DNA of 64,000 nucleotides. Source: Tenodera sinensis. Its lineage: Eukaryota > Arthropoda > Insecta > Mantodea > Mantidae. Positions within the stretch are counted from its first letter, which is position 1. Every line of letters begins with the position of its first letter. The DNA is taken from positions 145,171,874 to 145,235,873 of the forward strand of contig CM060965.1 in NCBI GenBank assembly GCA_030765045.1, read 5' to 3'. A model generated the notes under the pieces. It was not told where the DNA came from. It searched no databases and was given only the letters and a program-made list of their open reading frames with translations. The translations under genes and the position numbers were made by a program. Shown here one piece after another: positions 44,958-56,374 of this stretch.

Positions 44958-46871
44958 TACAGGGTGAATGACCTAAAACTTGCACCGAAAATATTTCGGT
45001 AATGGAAAGGCTATTGATGCGCGGTTTCCATAGCATTGATTTCTAATAATACTGCGAAAGTGTATTTTTGAGCAAACACAATTTTTTAAATGGAACAATG
45101 TCTAGTTACATCAAGAGAATAAAGAGTGCCAGTGGCGTTTGTTGCAAGATTCTAGTGCCAGCAGTTTACGAGAAATCTTATTTTGAAACTTTTACACACC
45201 GCCACTTGCATAACCTGTATCACAAACTAAATTTAAAAAGGGGAAATTGCAATACCATCGGCAGCTTCAGTACACGCTTCCAGTCTGTTAGCATTTCAGT
45301 GGAAATTTCAGATCAGGCAACTGTAATACGCCATTTCATATCGTTTGGTGTAGTTGGTACATCCTTGTAGACAGTGTTTTTTCCAGGCTTCCCCACAGGA
45401 AAAAGTCTAAAGGGGTCAGATTCGGTAATCGGGCCAGCCGAGGTACACGTCCTGTTCGTCCAATCCAACGATTTGGAAGCAATCCGTTAAGACAAGCTGT
45501 AATACTTGGACAGCCATCATGTTGGTACCACAGGTTCTTCCTAGTCTGCAAAGGAACGTCTTTAGCATCTGTGATAAATGGTCTGTCAAGAGGCTGCGAT
45601 ACTTGTGCGAGTTCATTGTTCGTTCTATGAAAAAAGGGCCTATGAGGTGATGGTTCAATATCCCACTCCACAGTTTAAACTCCATGCACGTTGACGTTCC
45701 ACCTGACGAAGCCAACGGGGATTGTCAACAGACTAATAGTACATGTTTCTGCGGTTTAGTAAATGTTGCCTCATCACTGAACAAGATACGTCATGAATCT
45801 GCAGCATCATGTACAAAAGTTAACACGATTCCCAAAATCGTTTCCATGCAGCTCTTGATGGAGAGAGATGTAATAGGGATGGAGACTATGTCGATGGAGA
45901 ATGAGAAGTACACTTGCCTGAATCATGCCACTTCCACGTGTGATTGTGCTGAAACTAATGTCCGGATCTACTGTAACAGCAACCAAAACAATAATTTCTG
46001 CCTCTTCTCCAGTCACTTGTTAGGTTCTGTTACGTTTTCTAGGTGTTACAGTACCACTTGCACGTGATTGGTTGAAGAGGTTGATAAACAATTGCCGAGA
46101 TGGTTGACTACTATTGCGATAGATTAGATTAGATTGGATTGCGTTCAGCGAGTTCACAAGTAGCCATGGAGGCCGATGAACACTGAATATATCAACAAAT
46201 ACACAGAATAGCATATAAAAACACATTTACAGCAAAACAAAGAATAAGAAAACACAGAGTAAAAGAGAAACTTCCCTCTAATTATAAGATTTACATTATG
46301 TATATTTATAGATATTAATTGAGCTTTGTTTTCACATACACAGTACAAGAACGAACTGCATTCTTCCTACACTCTCCACACACCATGAGCATGTCGGCTT
46401 TTTCTGCATAAGTAAGTCCCATTTTCCATTCAAGACTTACTGCTTGAACTGTCACAAATGACTAGAAAGTTGCAATGCAATCAATGAACAGAAAAAACAA
46501 TGTAAACAAACATAACATCGTACCTAGCAACTAAGCAGGTTGTATGGAACAAACAATTGTCGGGTAGGAAACTGTTCAAAATAGGATTTCCCGTAAACCA
46601 GTTGCACTAAAGTTCTGCAACAAAGACCATTGACATACTAATTTGCCCTACTTTTATTCTGTTTATGTAACTAGGCAAAATAATTACTAAATTTAAATTA
46701 AAAAATGGTATATTTGTTCAAAAAATACACATTCTCAGTATTACTAAAATCTGTTTACAGACTAAATGCACGAACCGCTTACTACTAATAAATGCTGCGA
46801 AAATCGCACATCAATAGCGTCTTACATTTCCGAAGTATTTGCGGTGCAAGGTTTAGGTAATTCACCCTGTA
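44958..46871 (-). mobile_element. Tc1/mariner-superfamily element with long inverted repeats
   Basis: TA at 44958-44959 and 46870-46871 flanks 1.91 kb. The left end begins CAGGGTGAATGACCTAAAAC and the right end (reversed) CAGGGTGAATTACCTAAACC; similarity extends over about 64 bases, to GCTATTGATG.GCG. The interior encodes a decayed transposase on the minus strand. Confidence 0.8.
45336..46440 (-). pseudogene. Mariner-like (IS630/DDE_3-type) transposase, DUF4817-like N terminus
   Basis: Minus-strand pieces in order: YAEKADMLMVCGECRKNAV near 46415 (HTH-type start seen in insect transposases annotated with DUF4817), SVTPRKRNRT near 46030, LHQELHGNDFGNRVNFC near 45820, FSDEATFTK-like near 45780, then HLIGPFFIERTMN, WYQHDGCPS, RWIGRTGRV and LPNLTPLDFFLWGSLEKT (catalytic-domain end). 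The DDE-type core would cut and paste the element. Several frameshifts; not functional. Confidence 0.65.
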
Positions 46872-49070
46872 TATTATAAGGAGCTGTTAGACAATAACAG
46901 CCTCAAATCTGCATTAAAATGCACTTTATCACTTTGTATAAGACTAGGTTTCATTTAATTATAAACTATTCAAGTAATATTTCTACATTGAATTTATTCA
47001 GTTTTGTGTGTGTACTAAATGTAAACACATTAAGTTATTTTGTAAATATTTTACATATAGGTAAGATAACTTATTATTGATATGTAATTTGGTTTCTTAA
47101 ATAGTCAATATATCAGAAACTCCGAGTAGAATTTGTAAGTATAATGTGTGACTATTTCATTAAATTCGCACTAACCGCATACTTTATCACTTCTATATGT
47201 AATTTTCATTTAATCATAAAATCAATCTACTAATCTTTCTTTATAAATACATTGCTTTCGAAATATATAGGCTGGTAAAAATGTCGCACATAGGTTGCAA
47301 TGCCTCATAATTGTTTATTTAATTTTTTTCTTTTTCAAGATTGTGAAGCACATTTGGGAGACACACCAAGGGGAGGTTTGGTCCTAAACAGCGCACTGAA
47401 TTAACAGAACTTCATTTTGAAAATTAAAGATCCCTCATCCTCAGTCAGAGGGGATACCGTCGCAACTGTTCTCATCAGACTGCGATTCTGATGATGATGT
47501 AGGTAATGTTAAGGGCGCTCATCCACTTCGTCATCTGCGCCCTTATAAAATGGATCATGGTAAAAGCCAGAGTTAAATGTCAATATAAAATAGGATACTA
47601 GTAAAAGCATAAATACACCAAACAAATGAGGCAAAAGGCAGAATTAAAACAAATTTATAAAAAAGTCCAAAAGGTATGTAAGAGTAATTTGGTGGAAGCT
47701 TGGAAGAGCCAAAAAGCTGGGGGTGGTCGGCAAAAGATGGATCAGCCTAGGAGTGACGCCAGAGACAAAAGCTGGTGGACCGGGTGAATTATGCGATGAG
47801 CAGTGTATGTCAAGGAGTCGTCCGTCAGTTATGGCCTGGAGTGGCTTGGTCCCGAGCAGCATAGAGTCGAACAGGGGGCCCATAGCATGTTGATTAGACG
47901 GCGGGGAGCCGTTCGTGAACCTAGCCTGAGTCTGCAGGTCGCATATTAATCAACCTTGTTAATGTGGTTCCTTTTGAGAATTGCGCTGCATGGACTGTTG
48001 GGTGGAATTGGCAAGTTCATTCATAATAAGAGTTGGTACTCGTGTGGAAAGGCTATGAAACCAGAGATGTCAGCTGGGCGAGGACTGCTAAGGCGCTGAC
48101 CTTCCGGGCTGGGAGTTGGCCATCCACCATTTGGCTCCGAGTCGGAACACAGGGATGAGTTAAACTTAATAGTAGTTCTTTGTGAAAGTAGGGACATTTT
48201 CAAGGAACTGTTAACTATCGGAGTAGCATATTACGAGGTACCTTTCATCATAAAACTGGGGAGCAACTTGGTACGGTGAAGTATTGGTGTTGAGACGAAA
48301 AGACGCTCAGGAAGAAGTGTACTTGAACAAGGAGCTTTATTTGGTCATAACTGTTGAGGGCGAGAACAAAATTGTAGTGCCCTGTCATGTAAATCAAGGT
48401 TTTTTGTTAGATTGAACTTCTGATCCTTCTGTTTAATGTGAGAGTTTAGGGTAAATTGTATTGTGTTTCTTTAATATATTAATGTTCATATTTTACAGTG
48501 TTCTTTATATAATAAATTTGGTTATGTTGCATTTCTTGGTGTTACTTGTTACTATTCTGTCTCGATCCTGCGACAGAAATTTTAGTAAAGGGAAAGATTA
48601 AGTAATACGAAGCATAAGGTCACCTAAGTTTAGGGCAAGGGGATTGGTGGATGTAGAGCGCAAGGAGGCATAGCAGGTATTAAATTTAGATATCTAAAAT
48701 TCTAAATAAGCGATGTCCAACATTTGCCAAAGAGGGGAGATTGGACTTACCTCCATCCACTGTACCCGGACTTTGCCATTCTTCAACATTCGGACATGCA
48801 TTGCGTTGCAGTGGCAGGTTAGTTACATGCAAGTTGCGTTTGTTTTACGGTCACTTTCAAATCTTGTGCGATAAACAGCTGTTCATTAGTGACTTCTTTG
48901 GTACTGCTCACATTTAGGACGTTTGTCAATATTTGGCGACACATCGAAGATACACCAAGTGATCGTAGCATAAACCATTACGATAGACTTTTAATATAGT
49001 TCAATTTGGAGAAACTCTGTTTGAAATATATATATACACAAACACTATCCTTGCAAATGCTTACTTCTCT
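46872..49070. other. Intergenic with a LINE-like 3' stem-loop at 47511-47546
   Basis: No gene. TAAGGGCGC at 47511 pairs with GCGCCCTTA at 47546; read on the minus strand it resembles the GGGCGCTGATGACCACGAAG segment at the 3' end of the I-like LINE at 58.7 kb. The GC-richer stretch 47690-48350 is unassigned. Confidence 0.4.
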
Positions 49071-49074
49071 ATCT

Positions 49075-49460
49075 ACTATACTTTAATGGAGATAAGCATT
49101 TTCAGAAGGTATCTTATAGCTAATTTTCTTGTAGGTTCAAGGGAAATATGGGAATGCAGTAGGCTGCTAGTGAATGTTTTAAGAGGTGGTTCCTATGCGA
49201 TGCCTTTGAAATTCCCTTCTATTTGCAAGGCCAAGAGATAAGAACCCGGATAACATTTTCCTATTTAAGAAAAGTATGAGTATTGGCAAATTCAACAAAT
49301 AATAAAGAATGCCTCGTAAATGGCTCACTCTGAAAAAAGAAGTATTTGACATAAATTATGTGTTTTAACGAGATCCACATCTTTATTTAGTGAGCTTTCG
49401 TCTGCCTTTTACCGTTTACTATTTATGCAAAAATGATCCAGAATAAAGAGGTCTTCTGAG
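49075..49460 (+). repeat. Dispersed repeat family B, copy 4 (partial)
   Basis: TTCTTGTAGGTTCAAGGGAA, CCTCGTAAATGGCTCACTCT, AAATTATGTGTTTTAACGAG and TTTACTATTTATGCAAAAAT match the first half of copies 1 and 3. The second half is missing. Confidence 0.55.
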
Positions 49461-49639
49461 AACATTCCCAGAAATTTCAATATATAACTTATAAACTGCT
49501 TGTTTATGTCCGTCACTGGATACTGACAGCTTGCGAATACAAACATCACAGGCATGATTCACCCTCCGAAAGAAAGAAGAAGTGGGGAATAACAGCTAAT
49601 TACGTAAGCGTCTCCAAAGAGACACGGCTGGAACATCAC

Positions 49640-49930
49640 TGTTCTAAATCCTTAGGTCATATTTACCATAGTTAAAATGTTTAGAAGTGTTTCGACTGTT
49701 TATCACCCGCCAGGAGCTCTGCAAATCTGGCACACAGTTGCAGTCTCGGAGCGCCAGGGAAGCACACTCTAGCAGCACGTGACGGACCGACAAGTTTGTT
49801 GCACAGCGGACAAAGAAGAGCAGGTAACCACGCGTAAAATTGCAGTGACCAATGCGTAATCGAGCCAACTCATCAGATTACGATTCTCCGTCTTGCAGCA
49901 CGCTTTCGGCAACATTGTTCAGGACAGTTG
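49640..49930 (-). pseudogene. LINE C-terminal fragment (I-like)
   Basis: RIGHCNFTRGYL, LSVRHVLLECASLALRD and a GDKQS-like end on the minus strand match the C-terminal zinc-knuckle region of the LINE at 57.7-58.6 kb (QIGHCNFSHGYP, LSVRHVLLECCSLAHF). It is severely 5'-truncated and the cysteine pair before SVRH is reduced. Confidence 0.55.
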
Positions 49931-50084
49931 CGCACTCCCGACCCGCACCCACATAAGCACGGCAGGGATTGGTCGCACGCCTCCCTCAGTCCGAATGTTA
50001 GCTTTATAGCTTGCAAATCGTTAGCTATCGTAACTCCTCAGAATCATCACGTCATTTGTCTCGTGCATGGTTGAAAAAGAACCG

Positions 50085-50740
50085 CTATTCCAAGGGTAAG
50101 CTTGAACCCACGTGCATTCTATGACTAAGAACCCGAACACTAACTTCTAACCCACATTGCCACGGCACAAGAAACAAAATGTGATTTGGATAGGTATTTT
50201 CCTGCGTGCGAATAGGATAAATGAATATAACTACTGCACTGGCTAAAATTTTAATACAATTTTAATTGAAGCAATTACTAAATACCTCCATGCTTCCGTG
50301 GAGCCTAATTTTAGAAATGTTATGGCCTACCTACTGCACAAACAAAATTAAATTTTACTATATTTTTATTTTCTCTCCCTCATTTAAGACATACAAACCA
50401 AATCTCCGATGTTGAACTTTTAACCAGAAATGCATGTTTTTAACTTCCCTGAACCGCCGGAAAAGGCGTTTTCTGAAATCCCTTGCGCTCTATTCACCAG
50501 TTTTTAAATAGCATTTAACGTCCGTACTTTTCACGTGTAGCACCACTGGCAATGAAAATACATTTGGAAACGGAAATTTGGTAAGGAAACGCTCCAGATC
50601 TAACTTTAGAGTACCTCCCCTGCATTTGCCGGTTGTGAAGAAGGAAAACTTGCAGAAAGCCTCAATCAAGTACAGTCCTGACGGGATTTGAACCACAGAC
50701 CTTCGGTTAACGAATCCGTGGCTGAACGATATCGGTGTGT
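50085..50740 (-). other. Two tRNA-like minus-strand segments in AT-rich DNA
   Basis: GGGTTCAAGCTTACCCTTGG (minus strand, near 50090-50110) and GGTTCAAATCCCGTCAGGAC (near 50680-50697) look like B boxes. The second has a CCGAAGGTCTG stretch before it. They may be SINE heads or tRNA pseudogenes. Confidence 0.3.
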
Positions 50741-51481
50741 GTATCTGTGTTGCCCTTTTATTTTCTTGGACAGAATAACCATTTTACTAATATTTGGAGT
50801 TACTGGCTTAAAGAATTGAATCTTGGATTTTATTGAAAATATTTTAAAGAGGTTTTTTTCCTTATATTTTTATTCAACCTAAGAAGCGTGGTTTCCCAAC
50901 TGCGTATTAGATTAATACGATAGAAAGGCCAGTATTTAGCTGGAAGCTCGGATCATGCGTACAGAACTGTAACACTTTTTCGCTCTATTTGGAATAACTG
51001 AAATTAACTTGAAACAAGTTCAAGTATGCCCACTGAGAGGTCAGTAAAGTCCATTAAACTGAGACAAACTATCCACGATACCCACCAAAAAGTTGCTTAG
51101 CGAGGTAGGACCTCACTTTAGGACGACGACGACGACATACTGGCAGGCTGTGGTTCAGCCCGACGATATTTTTCTGCGTACCTACCCTTAATAGGGTTTA
51201 ACCGCAGGTAGAATTTTTGGTAAAGGGTGGTTAAGGGTGTTGTTTTTAAATTTAGGTTATGGCTTAAATAATAAGGAGGCTAATTTGCCCCTTAGCTGAT
51301 GACTCACAGAACTCAGCAATGTTTGCATTCTGTGGAGATAAAGAGTGTTTAAACATTTTGTAAGATCTTTCGATCTTTTTAAATTTTGAATTTTGATGGT
51401 GGGTTGAATTTTCGAACCGAATAGCTCTTTATTGGGATTATTTGTAGTTTAGCTTTTGCTGCTGATGGGTAAACTACTTTG

Positions 51482-54181
51482 TTATGGGATATACCCGCAA
51501 GCCATACGGGGAACCCTGTACGACCTGAAGCGGCGTGTTGTGGGGTCATAATCACCTAGAGATCTAACCAGGACGCTTTGGTGGTTGGGTAATTTGGCGT
51601 ACAATTTTGCTGCCCGGCGCCTAATTTCATCCTCCACGTATGGAAGAGATGAGGCTTCGTGAAGTAGTCTCACGGGGAAGGATAAAGGGACAGAGTAGAT
51701 GGACCGAAGTCCTCTGTTCTGCGCCCTCTGGAGCCACAGAAGCCAACTACCCGCTGCCATGCCCCACACTTCACAGGCGTAAAGCATGAGGGGGATAATC
51801 AGGGCTCTGAATAGGTGTAGTTTCAGGCGGACTGGCATCTCGGATTTCAGCATAGGGTACAGTGAGGCAATAGCCCCCTGCGACCGCACCGATAGGTCTC
51901 TGATATGACCTCGAAATGTTAGACTTTTGTCTAATTTAACTCCCAAATAGGTGATGGTGTCTCTCCACTGGATCCTTTGACCCCGAAGTTGGAAGGTGGG
52001 GCAGTCTGCAGGTGTGGGACGTCTCGTGAACAGGATGGCATGGCTCTTGTCTGGATTAACAGACATTCTCCATCGTCGGCACCAGTCTTGGACTAGGCGG
52101 AGGTGTCTTTGAATAGGGTTGAAGGCTCTGTGGATGTTTCTGTTGGTGCAGTATAGTAGTACGTCATCTGCATATTGCGCTAGATTGACCTGTGGTTCAG
52201 TTGGGAAGTCTGCCATGTAGACACTGAAGAGGGTAGGGGATAAAACAGAGCCCTCGGGGACTCCGCCTCTTATTGGCCTAATTGTGGAGGTTCGTCCAGC
52301 AACTGTGACTATGAGGGTCCGGTGTCGGAGGAAACTGTGTAGGATGTGAATGAGTTGTGTGGGTAGCCCCAGGTGAATCAGCTTATGAAGTAGCCCTGTG
52401 TGCCAGGTGGTTGAGAAGGCCTTTTCCACATCCAAAGATACCGCAGCGGTGAATGCGCGTTCCTGAAAACCCAGGGCAGCAGCCTCCACCACACGCAGCA
52501 GTTGCTGAGGTGTAGAGTGTCCAGGTCGAAAGCCGAACTGATGTTCTGGGATGGCTTGCATGTTTCCCAGTAAAGGGGATAATCGGGTTAGGATCATCCT
52601 CTCTAGAACTTTCGAGAGGATGGACAAAAGGCTTATGGATCTGTAGTTGGAGGGATGCACCGGGTCTTTCCCAGGTTTCAAAATGCATATCACCCGAGCC
52701 TCTCTCCACTCGCGTGGAAAGTGACCCAGGGTAAGGCACATATTGAACACTCTAGTTAGGAAGAGCACGGCGTTGAAGGGAAGGTGACGAAGCATGAGGG
52801 GAGTTAGTCCGTCAGGTCCCGCCGCCTTTTTGATTTTGAGGCGTTTTAATGCGCCATGGGTTTCGCTGGGACGTATCACCGGTAGTCGTTCCGCATCCTC
52901 CGGCGGACGTCGTAAGAATCGACGCACTTCTTGGCGGGTACGTTCTGAGAATCTATAGTCCTGGGGGTCGTCTCTGGGACACATGGTCCGCTCTAGATAG
53001 TCAGCGAACACGTTGGCTTTGGCTTCAGGCTCGTATGCCAGGCCTCGGGTGCCCTGAATTGGCGAGTTGTATTGGCCACGACGGTTTCGAAGGCATCTGG
53101 CGATCTTCCACACGTCCCCACTTTCAGTGTCCAGGCTGGCCATCTTGCTCTCCCACGCTTGCACTCGGTGCTCACGCAGTCGAGCCCCGACCAGTCGGCG
53201 CAGTCGCCGTAATAGGGCTCTGTTGTGGGGTGTGCGATGCCTTTGATAGAGTCTTCGTGCCGCCCAGGACCGACGGATAAGGAGGATTATGTCAAGTGGG
53301 AGGACGTCTGGGTGTAAGGGAGCTGGAGCTCGGATTGTCAGGTTTTGGGCAGTTCTTGTCACAATGGATGTGAATGAAGAAACTGCCGCTTCAAGAGTTG
53401 GGATGTCGTTGATTCTGGGGTTAGGTGGGATGGAGGTACGAAGGCAATTACGGACACCTTCCCAGTCCGTTTCCCGAGTGTAATTTGAACTGTCGTGACT
53501 GGCAATCCGGGTATTGATTTCTGCCAGTACTGGGTTGTGGTCTGATTGGAGAGCATTTATTGATGTCAGTGTGAGATGAAATGGGAAATGCTTTATGATC
53601 GCAAAGTCTATGACAGAGGGTAGTCCTAGACCATGCGGGTGATGTGTGGGTTGCCACGGGCCCTCCACCCTTAGTTCGGGGTCCGCGTCGATGAGGCGGA
53701 TGATGGAATTGCCTCGGGCATCCGCCCTTCGACCACAGTGCCAGCGTTGGTGTTTGGCGTTGAAGTCCCCAGCTAGGATGACGTTGGGATAAAGGGCTAG
53801 GATGGAATGGTATTCATTTGGGACAAACTGCCTTCGTGGAGGGTGATATACTGAGACTATCAGTATCTCTGTGCCGTCAAGGTTCAGAGTGATAGCCGTG
53901 GCCTCTAGTGTTTGAAGGGGTGGGAGCTGTATTGGGCGATGGACTACGTTTTGCCTTACGAACACCGCCGTTCCGCCTCCAGGACGACCTTGACGATCAG
54001 TTCTGTGGCAAACGTAGCCCGGTAAACGGAAGCGAGCATTTGGGCGTAGGTGGGTAACTAAAATAGCGTCTAGGGCATAAGTGCGGGCAAAGTGGGATAA
54101 CTCCCCCGCCTGGCCAGCCAATCCGCACGCGTTCCAAAACGCGAACCGAAATGAGGTGCTTGGCCTAGTTTGTCTGGCCAT
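51482..54181 (-). CDS. LINE ORF2: AP-like endonuclease and reverse transcriptase
   Basis: 899 codons; it should nick target DNA and copy the LINE RNA at the nick. Endonuclease: FAFWNACG at residues 13-20, GDFNAKH at 138-144, DF at 192-193, SDHNP at 213-217. The segment normally holding the catalytic Glu (ET-H-L) reads ILVTHLRPN (40-48), without it. RT: AGPDGLTP (454-461), LDVEKAFS with catalytic D584 (the usual AFD reads AFS), GGVPEGSVLSP (639-649), YADD at 670-673, LGVKLD. The start ATG overlaps the end of ORF1 by 17 bases in another frame, suggesting coupled translation or reinitiation. Confidence 0.93.
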   Translation of the reverse strand: MARQTRPSTSFRFAFWNACGLAGQAGELSHFARTYALDAILVTHLRPNARFRLPGYVCHRTDRQGRPGGGTAVFVRQNVVHRPIQLPPLQTLEATAITLNLDGTEILIVSVYHPPRRQFVPNEYHSILALYPNVILAGDFNAKHQRWHCGRRADARGNSIIRLIDADPELRVEGPWQPTHHPHGLGLPSVIDFAIIKHFPFHLTLTSINALQSDHNPVLAEINTRIASHDSSNYTRETDWEGVRNCLRTSIPPNPRINDIPTLEAAVSSFTSIVTRTAQNLTIRAPAPLHPDVLPLDIILLIRRSWAARRLYQRHRTPHNRALLRRLRRLVGARLREHRVQAWESKMASLDTESGDVWKIARCLRNRRGQYNSPIQGTRGLAYEPEAKANVFADYLERTMCPRDDPQDYRFSERTRQEVRRFLRRPPEDAERLPVIRPSETHGALKRLKIKKAAGPDGLTPLMLRHLPFNAVLFLTRVFNMCLTLGHFPREWREARVICILKPGKDPVHPSNYRSISLLSILSKVLERMILTRLSPLLGNMQAIPEHQFGFRPGHSTPQQLLRVVEAAALGFQERAFTAAVSLDVEKAFSTTWHTGLLHKLIHLGLPTQLIHILHSFLRHRTLIVTVAGRTSTIRPIRGGVPEGSVLSPTLFSVYMADFPTEPQVNLAQYADDVLLYCTNRNIHRAFNPIQRHLRLVQDWCRRWRMSVNPDKSHAILFTRRPTPADCPTFQLRGQRIQWRDTITYLGVKLDKSLTFRGHIRDLSVRSQGAIASLYPMLKSEMPVRLKLHLFRALIIPLMLYACEVWGMAAGSWLLWLQRAQNRGLRSIYSVPLSFPVRLLHEASSLPYVEDEIRRRAAKLYAKLPNHQSVLVRSLGDYDPTTRRFRSYRVPRMACGYIP

Positions 54182-55916
54182 TTTCGGTGTTTTGAAGTAC
54201 GGAGGTTAGAAGGGCGAGCCCCTCCATTACAATGAGCGTCTTAGCTGTTGAGTCGCTCGCAGAGCTATATCTCACGATGAGATCGCAAATCCTTTGCCCA
54301 TGGGTCTGCAAAACTAGCTGCGCCCATTTGAGCAGGTCAGTGAGCTGAAAGGTAGGGGATGAGGGGGTGTTGTTTGTGGAAGGAGGGGGTGCTGGTGTCT
54401 CCTCGGCTCTAGCCTCCTCCTGATGTTGTCGGGTGGTGGAAACATCCCTCGCTTCGACCACTCTGGGTGCTCGTTTGGGCTTCCGGGGTTTTCTCTCCCT
54501 CTGCGGCCTTGGAATTGTTTGTGGGGGAGGTTTATTCTGGGGCTGATGTTGTGTGTTGTGTGATGGTTGCTGGTGTTGTTCTCGAGTCCATGGATTACCC
54601 GAGGTACGCTGGTTCGTTTGAGCTTGCGAAACTCTAGGAGTATTGACTAATTGGGGTTGAGGGGCCTGGTAATTTGAGGTGGAAGGTCTCACTTGGTCTC
54701 CTCTGACGGGAGTTGGACCTTGAGGTATCTGTGGTCTCCTGGAGGCGATCACTCTCTTCCTCGCAGGGCAACCTCCATAGCAGGCCACATGTTTGCCCTT
54801 GCAGTTTGCGCAGGTGGGATCATCTGTGATCTGTCTAGGGCAGGATTCTTTGTGGTGCGGATCACCACAGCGAAGACATCTAAGGTTTCTGCGGCAGAAA
54901 TGGCTCGAATGGTTGAAGCCAAGGCACCGGTAGCATTGTGGGGGCCCAAAAGAACTCCTCACAGCTTCCACCTTCACCCTGAGGTAGCAGAGAGACGTGA
55001 CTCCGTCGATTTTCATCTCCGGATCACACGCCCTCTCCACCACAACCAGGAAAAGAGGAATTGGTCTCTTGGCTTCCCCGTTCTCGCCCGGTTTGGTAAG
55101 TTGCCTTACCAGTCGAGGGGTGATGCCTTTGCGTCTGAGCTCTTCTTCGATATCGCCCACGGGCGTATCTAATGGAAGACCTCTGATGACACGGCGGATG
55201 TCTCGAGTTTTGTCGAGACCAAACGTAAAGTGAGGGAGATTTTTCTTGTCAAGGACAGATAGGAGGGTGTTATAGTCCCTCACATGGTTCGTCTGAAAGA
55301 CATAGCGGCTTTTCCTCCTCGTCACCGAGCACGACCCCGAAAGTGTTGGCATGACTTCTTTTAGGAAGCCCACCATACCCCTGAAATCGTCTACGATGAT
55401 AGGCGGAATATGCTGCTTGTCTGATTTTTCAGTTGGTTCACCAGTTGGTTCACCAGTTTGTTCGTCAGTCGAGATAGTTGATGGGTTCTGTTGGCGCTTC
55501 TTCCGACGGTTGACCACCTCTCGAAATTCTGCCTCGTCCACCTCAGTAGAGATGTCAGAGGAGCTTGCCTCGTCTTCGTCCATCCTGGACGTTTCAGACT
55601 GGACGACGGTCTCGTCTGTATTGGATTCCGCATCTGAATCCTCGCGGGAGCTGTCAGAGTTTGCCTCTGAGGTTCGGCCTAAACGTGAATTTGATTCGCG
55701 TTTAGCGCCTTGGTTGGACGTATATCCGGTTAATGCCAAACGTTTGGCGTTGCCATTTCCGCCTTGTATGGGCTTTCGGCGTCGCCGGTTGACTGTCTCC
55801 TGAGGTGAGCTTGCGGAGACGTTATTGTTTGCGCCAGATGTGCTGGGCATTGCTGAGTTCTCGTTATCGAGTCTGGTTTTGCTGTTTTTAACAGTGGGAT
55901 TAGGTTTTGTAGACAT
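54165..55916 (-). CDS. LINE ORF1: Gag-like RNA-binding protein
   Basis: 583 codons from ATG. Residues 1-140 are polar and acidic/basic, including a TGEPTGEPTE duplication; residues 170-320 form a globular region like the domain preceding zinc knuckles in Jockey-clade Gag. Three knuckles follow: C328-C341 (CX2CX4HX4C), C347-C359 (CX2CX4HX3C), and C369-C383 (C-X2-C-X3-H). The rest (400-520) is proline/glutamine-rich and basic. It binds LINE RNA to form the ribonucleoprotein. Frame intact. Confidence 0.9.
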   Translation of the reverse strand: MSTKPNPTVKNSKTRLDNENSAMPSTSGANNNVSASSPQETVNRRRRKPIQGGNGNAKRLALTGYTSNQGAKRESNSRLGRTSEANSDSSREDSDAESNTDETVVQSETSRMDEDEASSSDISTEVDEAEFREVVNRRKKRQQNPSTISTDEQTGEPTGEPTEKSDKQHIPPIIVDDFRGMVGFLKEVMPTLSGSCSVTRRKSRYVFQTNHVRDYNTLLSVLDKKNLPHFTFGLDKTRDIRRVIRGLPLDTPVGDIEEELRRKGITPRLVRQLTKPGENGEAKRPIPLFLVVVERACDPEMKIDGVTSLCYLRVKVEAVRSSFGPPQCYRCLGFNHSSHFCRRNLRCLRCGDPHHKESCPRQITDDPTCANCKGKHVACYGGCPARKRVIASRRPQIPQGPTPVRGDQVRPSTSNYQAPQPQLVNTPRVSQAQTNQRTSGNPWTREQHQQPSHNTQHQPQNKPPPQTIPRPQRERKPRKPKRAPRVVEARDVSTTRQHQEEARAEETPAPPPSTNNTPSSPTFQLTDLLKWAQLVLQTHGQRICDLIVRYSSASDSTAKTLIVMEGLALLTSVLQNTENGQTN

Positions 55917-56367
55917 AATATTGTCGGGCTGACCACTTACCTTCAGCAGCGGTTGCTAAGAAGCGCTGCCAACAGAGGACCGAACACCCAAAAAGGATGC
56001 GCCTATATCCACCCGAAGGTGTTGGCTCTAGCCTTGTTGACAAACCGCTACTGCTTGTTAGTCGGGACCTTGCTCGCAGTATATTGGAGACCAATACCGA
56101 TGCTTGATACAAGCACCAATCAGGCACTCCAATGCAAAGTCCAATCTCGAGACAGATGTTGCCGCTCCAGGAAAGCAGTCTTCGGTAAGCTCTAAAGTTT
56201 GCTTTCCAAACTTCTTATAGAGCTACCCTACGTTGACTTTGGCTAATGTATTAGCCCGAAGTACGAAGCCTGTGCACCACCGGCATGCGCACTCCACCTT
56301 CTTGCGGGATCTCCTGCTCCGTGGGGGATGGCTGAAAATTCCGTCTTTCCACCAGTGACAAGCAAAA

Positions 56368-56374
56368 CACGTCC
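56368..56374 (-). promoter_or_regulatory. LINE internal promoter: downstream promoter element
   Basis: GGACGTG on the minus strand lies at +28 to +34 if +1 is the first base of the LINE as fixed by the target duplication (56401, first bases ATTCTCACG). That is the exact place and consensus of the Pol II downstream promoter element used by Jockey, Doc, F and I elements of Drosophila. Confidence 0.75.

Noticed and set aside
52849..53280. 143-codon plus-strand frame (and 54693-55172, 55351-55803)
   Set aside because: Antisense shadows of LINE ORF2 and ORF1.
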